From Rhizomys pruinosus (lineage: Eukaryota; Chordata; Mammalia; Rodentia; Spalacidae), in NCBI GenBank assembly GCA_009823505.1, contig VZQC01010581.1, positions 717,609 to 781,608 on the forward strand: a stretch of DNA of 64,000 bases, in the 5' to 3' direction. How positions within the stretch are numbered: the first letter of the stretch is position 1; each line of letters begins with the position of its first letter. Shown here piece after piece: positions 1-10,904 of this stretch. The position numbers and the translations under genes are program-made. Below the pieces are notes generated by a model that ran no database searches, was not told the origin of the DNA, and saw only the letters and a list, made by a program, of their open reading frames with translations.

Positions 1-182
1 TTATTTTGTTAACAAAGAGTATCTTTAAGATGATGATACATTGGAATTTATATGTCTACAGACATTAAAACATGATATTTGAAAGAAAATATGGTACAAC
101 ATAGATATTTCTAACAGAAACATTTATAATCTCCAACTTCCTATGGATTTGATAGTTTTATTTGAGCTAATTTTGAAAGGTT

Positions 183-442
183 TCTTTTTTGTTTTTGTCT
201 TTTTTGAGACAGGGTCTCCCTATAGTCCCCAGCTGGCCTGGAACTCACTCTGTAGACCAGGCTGGCCTTGAACTCACAGAGATCCACCTGCCTCTGCCTC
301 CTGAGTGCTGAGATTAAAGGTGTGCGCCACCATGCCCAGCTTAAAGATGGTTCTTAGCCACCATGTGGGTGCTGGGAATTGAACCCAGGTCCTCTGCAAG
401 AGCAGTTGGTTCTCTTAACCACTGAGCCATCTCTCCAGCCCC
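183..442 (-). mobile_element. Composite SINE B2-head/B1 (copy 1)
   Basis: Read on the minus strand, a B2 5' part (about 342-442, tRNA-like head with A and B box similarity) is followed directly by a complete B1 ending in a T-rich (poly-A on minus) tract near 183. The join at about 340/341 is the same as in five other copies in this window. I found no clear target-site duplication for this copy. Confidence 0.8.
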
Positions 443-484
443 ATAGCCCTGTATATATTTTAAGAATTTTTTTTAAAAAAGAAT

Positions 485-857
485 TTCTTTTCTTTACATT
501 TACTTATTTACTTATTCAGAAAGAGAGTACATGCTCAGGGCTCAGTACATGTGGAGGTCAGAAGAAAACTATATGAAGTCAGTTTGTTTGCTGGTTAAAA
601 AATTAATTTTATTAGGTGCACACTATGTGGGTGCACTACTTGTGGATGCCAGAATATGGTGTTAGATCCCCTGGAACTGGAGTTACATATGGTTGTAGGA
701 GCCCCCTTGTAGGTGCTAGAAACATAACTCAGGTCATCTGAAAGAGCAGCTCTTAATCACTGAGCTGTGTCTCTAGCCCCCTATGGGATCAGTTTGAATA
801 AAATTCAGGTTGTCAGGACTTTATGTCATCTTGACTGCTGAGCCATCTTGCCAGCTC
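485..857 (-). mobile_element. B3-type SINE, interrupted by a B2
   Basis: Pieces at 485-596 and 783-857 read together on the minus strand as a B3-like SINE; the second contains the usual 'gagccatcttgccagc' head. The B2 at 597-782 sits between them, so the B3 is the older insertion. Confidence 0.55.
597..782 (-). mobile_element. B2 SINE (nested in B3)
   Basis: The minus strand carries the B2 order: tRNA-like head, the 'ccagttccaggggatc' block, then a T/A-rich end on the left. The copy is diverged. Confidence 0.7.
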
Positions 858-887
858 CCAGCAATATATTTTTAGGTCTATCCATAA

Positions 888-980
888 TGTACACACAGCT
901 CTTTTGGATTTTGCTGCTGAAATTGAACAAAGGGCTTCATGCATGCTGAATACAAGCTGCTGAGTTACACCCCAGTGCCA
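888..980 (-). mobile_element. ID/B4-like SINE fragment
   Basis: The stretch resembles the minus strand of an ID/B4 head (cf. 'catgcatgct', 'gagttacaccccagtgcc'). It is short and diverged. Confidence 0.45.
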
Positions 981-1165
981 CACGGAGCCTTAATTCATTA
1001 TGGTTATAACACATTTTATCTTTCTGTTTTCCTATCGGACATCCGAGTTGTTTCTAGTTTTGCATAGTTACTAGCATACTGTGGTGATGAACTTCTCCTA
1101 AGTTTATCTCAAAATATAGGATTTCAGGCTTATAGGGAATACAATTGAAATGAAATAGTTCGTCA

Positions 1166-1275
1166 AGCATGGTGACTCACGCCTGTAATCTTAGCACTTA
1201 GGAGACGGAGGAGGAGGACTGCCAGGAGTCTATGGCCAACTTGGCTACACTGTGAGATCCTGTATTAAATTTTCA
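1166..1275 (+). mobile_element. Old B1-like SINE
   Basis: It has a 'catggtgactcacgcctgtaat' type start and 'tgagatcctgt' type end, with substitutions and gaps relative to the young B1s in the window. Confidence 0.5.
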
Positions 1276-2167
1276 ATACGATGTTGCCATTCTTTAAAAT
1301 ATTTGCTTGTCTGAGGGAATTTTTCCTCTCAGGAGTGCATCCACCATGTAAACAAACATGGTCAGTCATGTATGCTTTAGTGGGAAACGTGATGAATCAG
1401 CCAGCAATTCACCTTAGCCATGAAACACAAACTGCTCTTAAAACAAAGCAGTCTCAAATTGACTGCTGTGGTGAAAACTTCCCTGTGGAAGTGATCTGCT
1501 GGCCTCTGCCCTGCTCCACCCTCCTTTCCACAGGTCTCTGCAATAGGCAAGGGTTGGGGGTGGGGGTGGGGAGGTAGAGGGGCAGAGGGGGTGAGAGGCC
1601 TGGAGCTCTGGAATGTTCCTCTCTCTGACATCTGATGCATAACTGGTGCAGCAGGTGGGTGAAGGTCAGCCCAGCAGGGCAGAAGCCTGGCTAAGACATC
1701 TCAGGAGGTGAGCTCTACAGTTTCAGCCTCTCTGTGTTGTGGGAACACCTCTAGGTTAGACCATTTGGACCTTCCTAGCTGACCTGTTTCCTCTCTGCCA
1801 TGCTACTCCCCTCCAGAGTCATAGCATTAGAAGACACAATATGAAGTCTAGGAATCTCAAACAGGCTCCACTGTCACCCCATATTCAGTGGCCTGGTTCC
1901 TGAGGCTACAGCTCCCACTAGCCCTCCCACTGTGATTTCTGAGGGCTTGTGTGAGAAAGAGCATGTATCCAAATTTGGAAGTTGTCCGGAAATTATCAGT
2001 TATTTTTCTTGTTGATGTGACCAAATGGCTGACAAGAAGCAACTTCATGAAGGAAGGTTTCTTTTGTCTTACAGATTAAGAAGGGATACAGTTGTCAGGA
2101 CAGAGAAGGCAGAAAGCATAAATATGAGGAAGCTAGTCATGTTGAATATAAAACTATGAGGCAGAGG
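1276..2167. other. Unique sequence, no gene recognised
   Basis: I see no repeat or gene apart from a G-run cluster at 1,551-1,592 (four or more G-tracts with short loops, a possible G-quadruplex). Short open frames here overlap on both strands and look like chance frames. Confidence 0.5.
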
Positions 2168-2380
2168 GGCCAGTCTAGAGAGATGGCTCAGCACTTAAGA
2201 GCACTGGATGCTCTTGCAGAGGACCTGGGTTCAGTTTCCAGCACACACATGGTGGCTAAAAACAGTTCATGACTCCAGTTCCAGGGGATCCAATGCCCTC
2301 TCTGTCTTCCACAGGCATTGTACCACATGGGTGCACTTGACATACATGCAGGCAATATAGTCATACAGATAAAAAAAATA
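2168..2380 (+). mobile_element. B2 SINE
   Basis: A full-length B2 order is visible: 'agagatggctcagcacttaag' head, B-box-like 'ggttcagtttcc', the 'ctccagttccagggg' core, and an A-rich tail at about 2,370. Confidence 0.85.
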
Positions 2381-2384
2381 ATAG

Positions 2385-2626
2385 TGGCTTGAGAGATGGC
2401 TCAGTGGTTAAGAGCACTGACTGCTCTTGCAGAGGACCATGGTTCGATTCCCAGCACCTACATGGTGGCTAAGAACTATCTTTAAGCCAGGTGTGGTGGT
2501 GCCCACCTTTAATCCTAGCAGAGGCAGAGGCAGAGGCAGAGGTAGGCGGATCTTTGTAAGTTCAAGCAGCCTGGTCTACAGAGTGAGTTCCAGGACAGCT
2601 GGGGCTGCAGAGAGACCCTGTCTCAA

Positions 2627-2665
<39 letters not shown>

Positions 2666-2667
2666 AA
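2385..2667 (+). mobile_element. Composite SINE B2-head/B1 (copy 2)
   Basis: The B2 head runs to '...ctaagaactatctttaa' and passes directly into B1 'gccaggtgtggtggtgcc' at about 2,485/2,486. The tail is a (TAAA)n run. It lies just after another B2. No clean target-site duplication was found. Confidence 0.8.
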
Positions 2668-2934
2668 ATATTTTAAAGAAGAAGCAGAAAGCAGACAGGA
2701 AATGAGAGGAAATGAGGCCAGGCTATAAAACCTGAAGACCCGCCCCCTAGTGAGCTACTTCCTTCCAGTAAGGCTCCACCTATTAAAGTTTTCATAACTT
2801 TCCAAACCATTAGCTGGGACTAAGTGTTCACATATACAATCTCATGGAGGGCATTCCACATTGAAGCCACTCCAAAACCATCAGGAGCCACAGGGAAGTG
2901 GAAAGGCATGCGGCTTGTGGAGGTTCTCCACTCA

Positions 2935-3020
2935 GCAGTGAGGTCTCCATCACTTTATTAGCTGAGGGCTTCATTTTACCCATCTATAAAATCAGGGTAT
3001 TGGGTTAGATGAACATCTTC
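2935..3020 (+). mobile_element. MIR-like fragment
   Basis: The segment 'cttcattttacccatctataaaatcagggtattgg' type text matches the central MIR region in plus orientation. It is short and old. Confidence 0.4.
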
Positions 3021-3146
3021 AAAACATACTCCATAAACTCTTGAGCCTATGAAAGGGGCTCCATCATCATTTCACATTGGAAACACTGAATGTGATCAAT
3101 GCACTGGAAATCAGATAGGAAGGAGACTCTGAAATGTTCTGAACTG

Positions 3147-3620
3147 GGCTGGGGAGATGGCTCCATCCCTAAAGTGCCTATCACACAAACATGAGGACCT
3201 AGGTTTGGATTTCTAGCATCCATATGAATGCCGAGTACAGCAGTGTATCAAGTGACAGCACTGGGAGTAGGGAGGTGAAGAAGGGTGGATTCTTAGACCT
3301 CACTGGCCAGATAGTCTAACAGAATCAATGAGACTCTGTCTCAAAACTAAGATGGAAGGGCCAGGTATGGTGGCTTACAACTTTAATATAAGTACTTAGG
3401 AAGAAGAGGCAGGCAGGTCTCTGAATTTGAGGCTAGCTTTGGTCTACATAGTGAGCTCCAGGCCAGCCAGGATTATACTACCTTATTTCAAAAAGAAAAA
3501 AAGATGGAGGGCATTCAAGGGTAAGAAACCTGATGTGGGTCTTAGGCTTCCACATACCTAAGTGCACATGTGCATACAAACATTTAAATGTACCACACAT
3601 ACACTCACACACACAAAAGT
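3147..3620 (+). mobile_element. Long B3/B4-class composite SINE, interrupted by B1
   Basis: A 'ctggggagatggct' head and internal B1-like part (to about 3,360) continue after the inserted B1 at about 3,506 and run into a CA-rich tail near 3,620. The exact subfamily is uncertain. Confidence 0.5.
3361..3505 (+). mobile_element. B1 SINE (nested)
   Basis: It starts 'ggccaggtatggtggc' and ends in an A-rich tail. A short duplication of 'aagatgga.ggg' flanks it, indicating insertion into the older composite SINE. Confidence 0.75.
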
Positions 3621-3679
3621 TCTGAGCAGGCTGAGGGTGTAGCATGCACCAGGCCCTGATTCCCATCTGCATCACCATA

Positions 3680-3704
3680 AATATATATATATATATATAT
3701 GCTC
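3680..3704. repeat. (TA)n microsatellite
   Basis: Uninterrupted TA dinucleotides. Confidence 0.9.
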
Positions 3705-3929
3705 TAAGGCACCTTGCAAGAAAGGAACCCAAATACCTCTGGTTTGGAATGCCTTTTCCTGTTGAATGAAGGATACCATATTAACATCTCTAAAATCAGG
3801 GATGTGTCTCATAATTGATATGTCACCTATATTGAATGTCTGTTAAATACTACTACTCATTAAGTTTGCATTTAACTTAATATTACATTCCATATTTCCA
3901 GTAATCTTATCAAGGGTAGACCGTTATCA

Positions 3930-4020
3930 AGGGTAGACTGTTATTACAAATGAGGAAATCAAAACACCCAGTGGTTAAGAAACCACCCAAGATCACATTT
4001 TTGGTAAATAGCAGAAATTA
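3930..4020 (-). mobile_element. MIR-like fragment
   Basis: The text 'acaaatgaggaaatc...aagaaaccacccaagatcacat' resembles the MIR core in reverse orientation. Confidence 0.4.
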
Positions 4021-4035
4021 GATTTGGCTAAACTC

Positions 4036-4121
4036 CCTTCCTTCCTTCCTTCCTTCCTTCCTTCCTTCCTTCCTTCCTTCCTTCCTTCCTTCCTTTCTCT
4101 CTCTCTCCTTTCTTTCTTTCT
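4036..4121. repeat. (CTTC)n microsatellite ending at a single N
   Basis: A long CTTC array passes into CT-rich sequence and stops at an undetermined base at 4,122. Such arrays are typical places for contig breaks. Confidence 0.9.
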
Positions 4122-4122
4122 N

Positions 4123-4528
4123 AAAGTGTAAACCTGTGGCCTGGGGCACAGGTCAATGACAACGTTCTTGCCTAGCATAAGTGACGCCCTGGGTTTCATC
4201 ATACCATCAATAAAAATAATAATAGCAACAATAACACACACTCACACACACCACACACATGAACAGAATCTGGTTCGTTAAGTCTGAGTAAGGTCTTAGG
4301 TTATTGCATCACAAGCTTCCAGATGATGCTGAACATGCTGGTTCAACAGTCATAGTTTAAGCCACAAAGACACAGAGGTGTAGGGGATGTGCAGGTTAGT
4401 GCTGTCAACTTGATACAATTAGAGTCACTTGGAAGAGGCAACATCAACTGAAGAGTTGCTGAGATCACACTGTCCTGTGAGGCCCTTCCTCCCTCCCTCC
4501 CCCCCCCCCTCTTTCTTTCTTTTTTTTT
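4123..4528 (+). repeat. Direct duplication, copy A (405 bp)
   Basis: This block begins right after the N at 4,122 and is repeated, with small indels, at 5,611-6,032. It includes a short MaLR/URR-like fragment ('gtcaacttgatac', about 4,395-4,480). The near-identity over ~400 bp points to a recent duplication or, more likely, an assembly overlap not merged. Confidence 0.85.
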
Positions 4529-4654
4529 TTTGCCTTTTGAGACAAGGTCTCCCTTTAGTCCCAGCTAGCCTGGAGCTGCCATGTAGACCAGGCTGGCCCA
4601 ACTCTCTGCCTCCCAAGTGCTGAGATTAAAGGCTTGCGCCACCATGCCTGGCTC
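4511..4654 (-). mobile_element. B1 SINE
   Basis: A T-run, then 'ttgagacaaggtctcc' through 'gccaccatgcctggc' is a complete B1 on the minus strand. Confidence 0.85.
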
Positions 4655-4675
4655 AGGCTGAACATAGATTGTACT

Positions 4676-4735
4676 GTTCTCAATGGGCCTGGTGGCTAAA
4701 GCCTATAATTCTAACACTTGGGAGTGAGGCAGGCA
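4676..4735 (+). mobile_element. B1 fragment
   Basis: The first ~60 bases of a diverged B1 ('gggcctggtggctaaagcct'). Confidence 0.45.
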
Positions 4736-5330
4736 ATGATAGGGACTAATTTTAGCAACCTGGGATGCCACTTGGCCCGGTTCATGCACACAGACCTCTC
4801 TTAACAAGGTATCTAGCAACATATTGGCAACCTAGGACCCAAACTTGCATCAAACGGCACATGCATCCTATTTTTAATGGTAGAATGAATGTTTCCTCCA
4901 GCTAACAACTCTCATTTCATGGACAGTTTCTATTCAAACTTGTTTGGAACATATCTGGGTATGGAAGATAGAGGGCCTTACTGGCCTGAACTAGTTTGGG
5001 GTGTATATATATAATATGGTAAACTATGTGCTCTGAGTGGACATGTAGGGAGAATCTTCTATGTATTATCTTATGCCTGTGCATAATTGGATGTGCATAT
5101 GATTAGAATCAGATGCATTATGGGAAGGAACATATGTAGTGAACAAAGGTTTACATGATCTAAGCTTATTGATCAAAACAGAGAACTGCCCAAGCTTTGC
5201 CTCTTAATAACCTCTTAATAACCAAACTCCTCCTTTGCTTGAACCCCATGAAAAGAAGCCCCAAATCATAGTCAGGGCCTCGACAGCATATTCTCTGACC
5301 TGTGCTATCACTTTGCTTTTAATAACGTCT
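4736..5330. other. Unique AT-rich sequence
   Basis: I recognise no gene or repeat here. It lies between the two copies of the 405-bp duplication. Confidence 0.5.
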
Positions 5331-5399
5331 CCAGGGAAGCTGGGACTAAAAGGGAGACCCTATCTCAAAAAAACCAAAAAAAAAAAAAAAAAAAAAAGA
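5331..5399 (+). mobile_element. B1 3' end with poly-A
   Basis: The B1 end 'gctgggactaaaagggagaccctatctc' is followed by an A-run. Confidence 0.6.
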
Positions 5400-5610
5400 A
5401 GAGAAAACTTCATCTGTAGTTTGAGCCAGCAGTAGACCAGTAGCTGATAAAGACCGGTGGCTTCACTGCGAGCCTGCCCATCCTCGTGGACATATTAGAG
5501 AGGACACATTAGAGAGAAAGGAGAGAACCTACTCCCACAGTATGTCTTCTGACCTCCAATGGGCCGCCCAACTCCAAATATAAAAATAAATAAGATAAAT
5601 GATGATTTTT

Positions 5611-6032
5611 AAAGTTGTAAAACCTGTGGCCTGGGGCACGGTCAATGACAACGTCATTGTCCTAGCATAAGTGACGCCGCTGGTTCATCTACCATCAATA
5701 AAATTAATAATAGCAACAATAACACACACTCACACACACCACACCACATGGACACAGAATCTGCGTTTATGTCTCGAGTAAGCCGTCTTAGGTTATTGCA
5801 TCACAAGCTTCCAGATGATGCTGAACATGCTGGTTCAACAGTCATAGTTTAAGCCACAAAGACACAGAGGTGTAGGGGATGTGCAGGTTAGTGCTGTCAA
5901 CTTGATACACATTACGATTTCACTTGGAGACGGCAACAGATCAACTGAAGGAGTTGCTGAGGATACACTGCCTGTGAGGCCCTTTCTCTCCCTCCCTTCG
6001 CACCTTCTACCCCCCTCTTTCTTTCTTTCTTT
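5611..6032 (+). repeat. Direct duplication, copy B (~420 bp)
   Basis: This second copy of 4,123-4,528 is offset by about 1,488 bp. It differs mainly by scattered one- to few-base indels, which look more like single-read errors than evolved substitutions. Confidence 0.85.
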
Positions 6033-6159
6033 TGCTAGCTCTTTGTTATTGTTGAATTTTGCAATTTGCAGTACAATACTATATTTTAGATCTTTATTTA
6101 GATATACCCTTCCGCCTAAGCCACATCTTCCTTTTGCTGTTCCATTGACCAATTTAATG

Positions 6160-6218
6160 TACTCATATATATATATATATATACATAAAGCATATTTGTG
6201 TGTGTGTGTGTGTGTGAA
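6160..6218. repeat. (TA)n and (GT)n microsatellites
   Basis: Adjacent TA and GT dinucleotide runs. Confidence 0.85.
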
Positions 6219-6269
6219 ATAAGGCCTATGAAGTCTAATTCGTGTCCCCAAGTGTCCTTCAGTGTGGGC

Positions 6270-6625
6270 CATCCACTGGAGCCTGGTTAACCTACTAAGA
6301 AAACATCTTTAAAAGAGACTGACTCTCCCCTCCCAGCAGCCGTCACTTGTCAATGGCTCCTCAGGCAGAGTTGCAGTTTCTTATCAACTTGCCCAAAACT
6401 GTACTGGAATTTTGTCTGGCTTGAGCTTAGGTGGAACTTGTACACGCTGTCACCATTGCTGTGAGTTCATAGGAGTAACTGCCCAGCTGTCTGGAAAACC
6501 GTTTCCTCGTGGTCATCCACCACCTCTAGCTTTTACAATCTTTCCACCTCTTCTTCCACAATGGTCCCTGGGCCTTGGGAGGCAGAAGTTTGACATAGGT
6601 GTCCTATTCAGGGACACTCTGTAGA
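6270..6625 (-). mobile_element. L1 3' UTR fragment (Lx-like)
   Basis: The block with 'ctcccctcccagcagcc', 'attttgtctggcttgagctt' and 'gtgagttcata' matches the reverse strand of an old rodent L1 3' UTR. Related sequence occurs at 10,905-11,290. Confidence 0.55.
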
Positions 6626-6799
6626 CTCTTGTTCTCTGTCCTTCGCTGATTGTGTGTTTCTGTGTTAATCACCATCTACAGCAGAAGAAAACTTCTTTTT
6701 TTTAAGGGTAGATTCGTTTAGGGTTTTTTTTTTTTTTTAGTTATTTTTAATTTATTATTGTTACTAAACTATTTCCATACATCATACATCATTTCTCAA

Positions 6800-7155
6800 T
6801 TAAGGAAACTTCTATAGTGAGAGTTGAGAGATGTATTAATCTATGGGTGAGGCATTATCTTAATTGCTAGATGACGTGGGAGGGCCCAGCCACCTGTAGG
6901 CAGGGCCATCCATAGGCAGGCTGGCCTGGGATGTACAGGAAAGGTAGCTGAAGAAGCCAGAATGAAGCCAGTACGAAGCATTCCCAATGGTCTCTGCTTT
7001 GGGTCGTGCCTCCACGTTCCTACCTTGCATTTCTACCTTAGCTTTTTTCAATGATATACTGTGATCTGGGAGTTGTAAGATGAAGTAAACCCTTTCCTCA
7101 ACAATTTGGTTTTAGAGTGGCTTATCACAGCAACAGAAAAGGTAACTAGAGAGGC
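6800..7155 (+). mobile_element. MaLR/URR-type rodent repeat
   Basis: Features shared with copies at 34.2 and 49.3 kb are 'gtgggagggcccagcc', 'gtaaaccctttcctc' and the end 'cagcaacagaaaaggtaactag'. I am unsure whether RepeatMasker would class it as a MaLR LTR or a non-autonomous DNA element. Confidence 0.5.
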
Positions 7156-7244
7156 AGAGGAGATTGTGTCGTGACCCAGGGAATCAGGATGTGTGGACTT
7201 TGGATGTGTGGACTTTTCTTCAACCTTTCTATCTCATTGATGCC

Positions 7245-7368
7245 TGAAAAGTGATTTAAGTTTCCTAGTCTCAGTTTCATCTGTAGATTAACAAATACAT
7301 GTTGGCATTTAATACTTCCTATAGTAGTAAGATCTACCTCACAGAATTGTTGAAAGGATTAAATAGAA
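7245..7368 (+). mobile_element. MIR fragment
   Basis: The text 'cctagtctcagtttcatctgtag...ctacctcacagaattgttgaaaggattaa' follows the MIR consensus in plus orientation. An A-run follows. Confidence 0.6.
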
Positions 7369-7379
7369 AAAAAAAAAAG

Positions 7380-8179
7380 ACCCAGGAGTTGGTTAGTTCA
7401 GAACCTTGCAGGAGAAAGCCGTCACTTCATATAGCACAGCAGGTCTGATGAAGGGGAGTAGAAAGGCCAGTCCAGTAGAATCACAAGCACCGGTGGGGAA
7501 GGCAAGATTCCTGCTGGAGTCAAGAAGGTAAAGCCATTTCAAGCCACTGGATTGGATGGGGGGTTACCCTGTCATTTATAAGTGCTAAGCAGCTGGCTTT
7601 TCTGGGCAGAAGGAGCTGGATACATGTGAGGGCAGGTCACAGGCCCAGCTTTCCACTTCAGCAGCTTTGTCTTCCCAGGAGTGTTTCTGCAGGTTTTATT
7701 TTCCTCCTTGCTTGCTGCCGAAGCGCTTCTCCTTAAATCATCCCTGTGTCATGACTGCTGGGAGGCTGCCTGCATCTTGGGGCTCCAGCTGTCTCCTGTG
7801 GAATATAATGATGCCCGCCAGGCTGTTTGCCTTTTTCCTTTGCAATCTGCTTTCTGCACACCATCTCAGTTGAGCATGTTGCAGGCTTGATGAAACCATT
7901 ATTTTTCTTGGTGACATTTTCTGGGAGCAGTTTGGATTCATACGGAGCTGAGGAAAACCTTTGCCTGTGTCTGGAACGGTGCAGGCCACTTTCCCCTATC
8001 ATTGGCATCTCTTTGTCCCTGGCCCTAAAGAGCAGATTCATCCAGACCAAAGAGTGCTAGGACATCAGGAAATGAGACGTCCTGTGTAGCCCATGTCAAA
8101 CTGTAAGGTACATTGAACACTGAAGCCCTCTGGGATCTCTGTGAACTGAAGACTTGGGAGGCAAGGCCTGAGATTCTGC
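7380..8179. other. Unique sequence, overlapping short frames
   Basis: Several 60-105 codon frames overlap on both strands, none with a recognisable domain. I treat all as chance frames. Confidence 0.5.
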
Positions 8180-8310
8180 TTTTTTTTTTTTTGAGACAGG
8201 GTCTCCCTACAGTAGCCCCAGCTGGCTTTGAACTCACAGAGGTCTGCTTGCCTCTGTCTCCCAAGTGCTGGGATTAAAGGCAGGTGCCACACTCCTACCA
8301 CACCCACCCC
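8180..8310 (-). mobile_element. B1 SINE
   Basis: T-run, 'ttgagacagggtctccc' through 'gccacactcctacc'. A piece of flanking text, 'cctgagattctgc', is repeated on both sides, giving a target-site duplication. Confidence 0.85.
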
Positions 8311-8504
8311 CTGAGATTCTGCATTTTAAATATATTATATTCCCAGGTAATCTGATAGTGCTGATCCATGGACCACACTTTGGGTAGCCAAAAGGTTCTC
8401 AAACTTTATGAATTAGAATAATCTGCAGGTTTTCTGAGGAGAGATTGCTGGCCCCTTCTCAGAGTTTCCAACTGGAAGGTCTAAGTTAGGGCCTCTAAAG
8501 CATG

Positions 8505-8505
8505 C

Positions 8506-8542
<37 letters not shown>

Positions 8543-8853
8543 CGCACACACGTGCGCGCACTGGTGCACATGCATGTGTGCATGTGTGTGTGTGAGGCTA
8601 GAGGATAACTTGGATGTCATCCTTAGGAGGTGTCATTCACCTTGGTTTCTAAGACAGTATGTCTGTGGCCTAGAGCTCACCTGAATAGTTGAGGCTGGCT
8701 GGCTAAAGTGCCCCAGGGATCTGCCTTTCTTGACCTCCCCAGCATTGGGATACCAACATGTGCTGTGATGCCCCACTTTTTTTTTTTTACATGGATGCTG
8801 AGATACAACTCATATGTAAAGCACTTAACAGGTTGAGCTATCTCCTTAGTCAG
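8505..8853 (-). mobile_element. Long B3/B4-class SINE with (GT)n tail
   Basis: A GT/GC dinucleotide run (8,510-8,592) leads into 'gaggctagaggataacttgg', a B1-like middle and the head 'ttgagctatctccttagtc'. This is a diverged tRNA-head composite on the minus strand. Confidence 0.5.
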
Positions 8854-8867
8854 TCCGAGCAATCTGT

Positions 8868-8873
8868 ATTTCT

Positions 8874-8904
<31 letters not shown>

Positions 8905-9043
8905 GAGACAGGGTCCCCTGTAGCCCCAGCTATCCTGGAGAGGAGCTCGCTATATAGACCAGGCTGGCCTTGAACTCAGAGAGGTCCACCTGCCTCTGCC
9001 TCCCAAGTGCTGGGATTAAAAGTGTGCACCACCATACTCAGCT
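8868..9043 (-). mobile_element. B1 SINE
   Basis: Long CTTTT/T tract, then complete minus-strand B1. Target-site duplication-like 'gcaatc.g.atttctt' occurs on both sides (about 8,860 and 9,044). Confidence 0.85.
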
Positions 9044-9068
9044 GCAATCAGCATTTCTTTGTATATGT

Positions 9069-9089
9069 TGTGTGTGTGTGTACAGGCGC

Positions 9090-9121
<32 letters not shown>
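9069..9121. repeat. (GT)n microsatellite with GC steps
   Basis: Two GT runs separated by 'acaggcgcgc'. Confidence 0.9.
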
Positions 9122-9234
9122 ACGCAGGAATGTTTCTTTTTTTTTTTTAGGCATATGCTTCTTGTAATGTGTGTAGATGTCAGTCAACAGCCTCAGGTAA
9201 TGGTCTTTAACTTCCACCTTGCCTAAGATCAAGG

Positions 9235-9433
9235 TATGGAGAAGGATGGCTCAGTGGGTAAAGGCATTTGACACACAAACCTGCCAGCTGAGTTCCACCC
9301 CAAGATCCCATGGTGGAAGGAGAGAACCAACTCCTGAAAGTTGTCCTCTGACCTTCACACATGTGCAGTGGCATGCACATACCTATACACACACACACAT
9401 ATCATATGCACACAATAATTATAATAAAAAGGG
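9235..9433 (+). mobile_element. B3 SINE
   Basis: The head 'ggatggctcagtgggtaaagg', 'catggtggaaggagagaacc' and 'gttgtcctctgacctt' then a CA-rich tail are the B3 order. Confidence 0.75.
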
Positions 9434-9650
9434 GGAGCTAGAGAAATGGCTCAGTGGTAAGAGCACTGTCTGTGCTTACAGAGGACATGGGTTCAGCTCC
9501 CAGCACACACTTGGCAGCTAACAACCATCAGTAACTCCAGTTCCAGGGGATGTAATGTCCTCTTCTGGCCTTTGTGGGGACTGCATGTATATGGTATATT
9601 TACATGCTGGCTAAACACTCATGCATATAAAATAAAAATAAATAAATCAC
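9434..9650 (+). mobile_element. B2 SINE
   Basis: Head 'agagaaatggctcagtgg', core 'ctccagttccaggggatg', A-rich (AAATA)n end. Confidence 0.8.
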
Positions 9651-9699
9651 GCACACTAAATCAAATACAAAGGATTAGCCTTCCTTGTTGTTTGTTGCT

Positions 9700-9893
9700 A
9701 AGTGCCAGGCTAACTGCCCCATGGGCTTCTGGGGATTCTCCTGCTTCTTCCTCCCATCTGTTCTACATAAAAGCACTGGGATTATAGACATTGCTACCAA
9801 TGTACCTGGCTTTTCCATGGGCTCTGGGGATTCAAACTCACATCCTCACACTTGCATGACAAGCTCTTTACCATTGAGCCATCTCCCCAGCCA
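9700..9893 (-). mobile_element. B4-class SINE fragment
   Basis: B1-like middle ('agcactgggattatagaca') and tRNA-like head ('ttgagccatctccccagcc') on the minus strand. Confidence 0.55.
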
Positions 9894-9979
9894 TGATAGT
9901 CAGCAGCTCTAAGTTCTCTGGTCATACCAATGCTGTTGATCCAGGGACCATACTGAACTGAGCCTCAACCTTCCACCTG

Positions 9980-10010
9980 ATTTATTTATTTATTTATTTA
10001 TTTATTTATT
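9980..10010. repeat. (TTTA)n microsatellite
   Basis: Tetranucleotide run. Confidence 0.9.
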
Positions 10011-10904
10011 GAACTTCTTGAGTCCTTCAGTCCTAGCGCACTTCCGTATTCTGTTTTGCTTAGAGACTGTTCTGTGTCTTTTTTTTTTTTTTGTAATAGC
10101 TGGCCATGTCCTACCATGATTAATGACACCCATGTGCTCTTTATGGCCCTGGTCTATAGCAGACACTGTGCCTCATTCTGCAGAACTGCTAGGCTATTTC
10201 GTCACCTCTAGCCTTGCCTGGTCCTTTAGGAGCTGAGTGCATGATACCTTTAGCTTTGGTCTTTTCATTTCCTGTGTAGTGCCATGGCTTGGCTCCCCAG
10301 GGTCACAGTTCACCACTTTGGGCACCCTAACCTTCACCCAGGATCTTTCTTTTCTTTTCCTGCTTGTCTAGGGACATACATCATACAGTCACCAAGGGCC
10401 ATGGGAAGCAGGAATCACAGAGCTAATTAAACCAACATGGACACGAGGCCCTGGAACTCAAGTGCCTATCCTCTCCTATCCCCTTCAACCAGAGCCCCAT
10501 GGAGACTGGAACAAGTTAGCTTGACCTTCTGGGTTAATGCAATTAATGAGATGGTTGTGTAATGCTTTGTTTAACAGGACTGGTTTCCGGCCTGTCCCAA
10601 GGCTAAACAGGATTCTGGCAGTCTTCCACGTGCCAGCTCTGCCTGCTCTGGGGCCTCACCCTGGCCAGTGTCCCCCAGAGGCCTGATCTAGTATGCTGTT
10701 TCCCTACCTGGAGTCTCCTTGCCTCCTGTGAGGGATCCAGGAATGAGTCCCTGCCAGGCCCTTTGCTGGTAAACTCTCACAACCAGACATTTCTTGTATG
10801 GAGATCCATATTTGCAGTCAGAATTGAAAAGAGGGGGGTTCTGCCTGAGACAGTTACATGATGATCTGAGGTTCTGGTAGCTACACCACTGTGATTAGAG
10901 TCCT
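10011..10904. other. Unique sequence
   Basis: No repeat beyond a T-run near 10,080 and no coding signature that I can support. Confidence 0.5.

Noticed and set aside
4036..4241. Repetitive KEGR-type peptide frame
   Set aside because: It is a translation of the (CTTC)n microsatellite.
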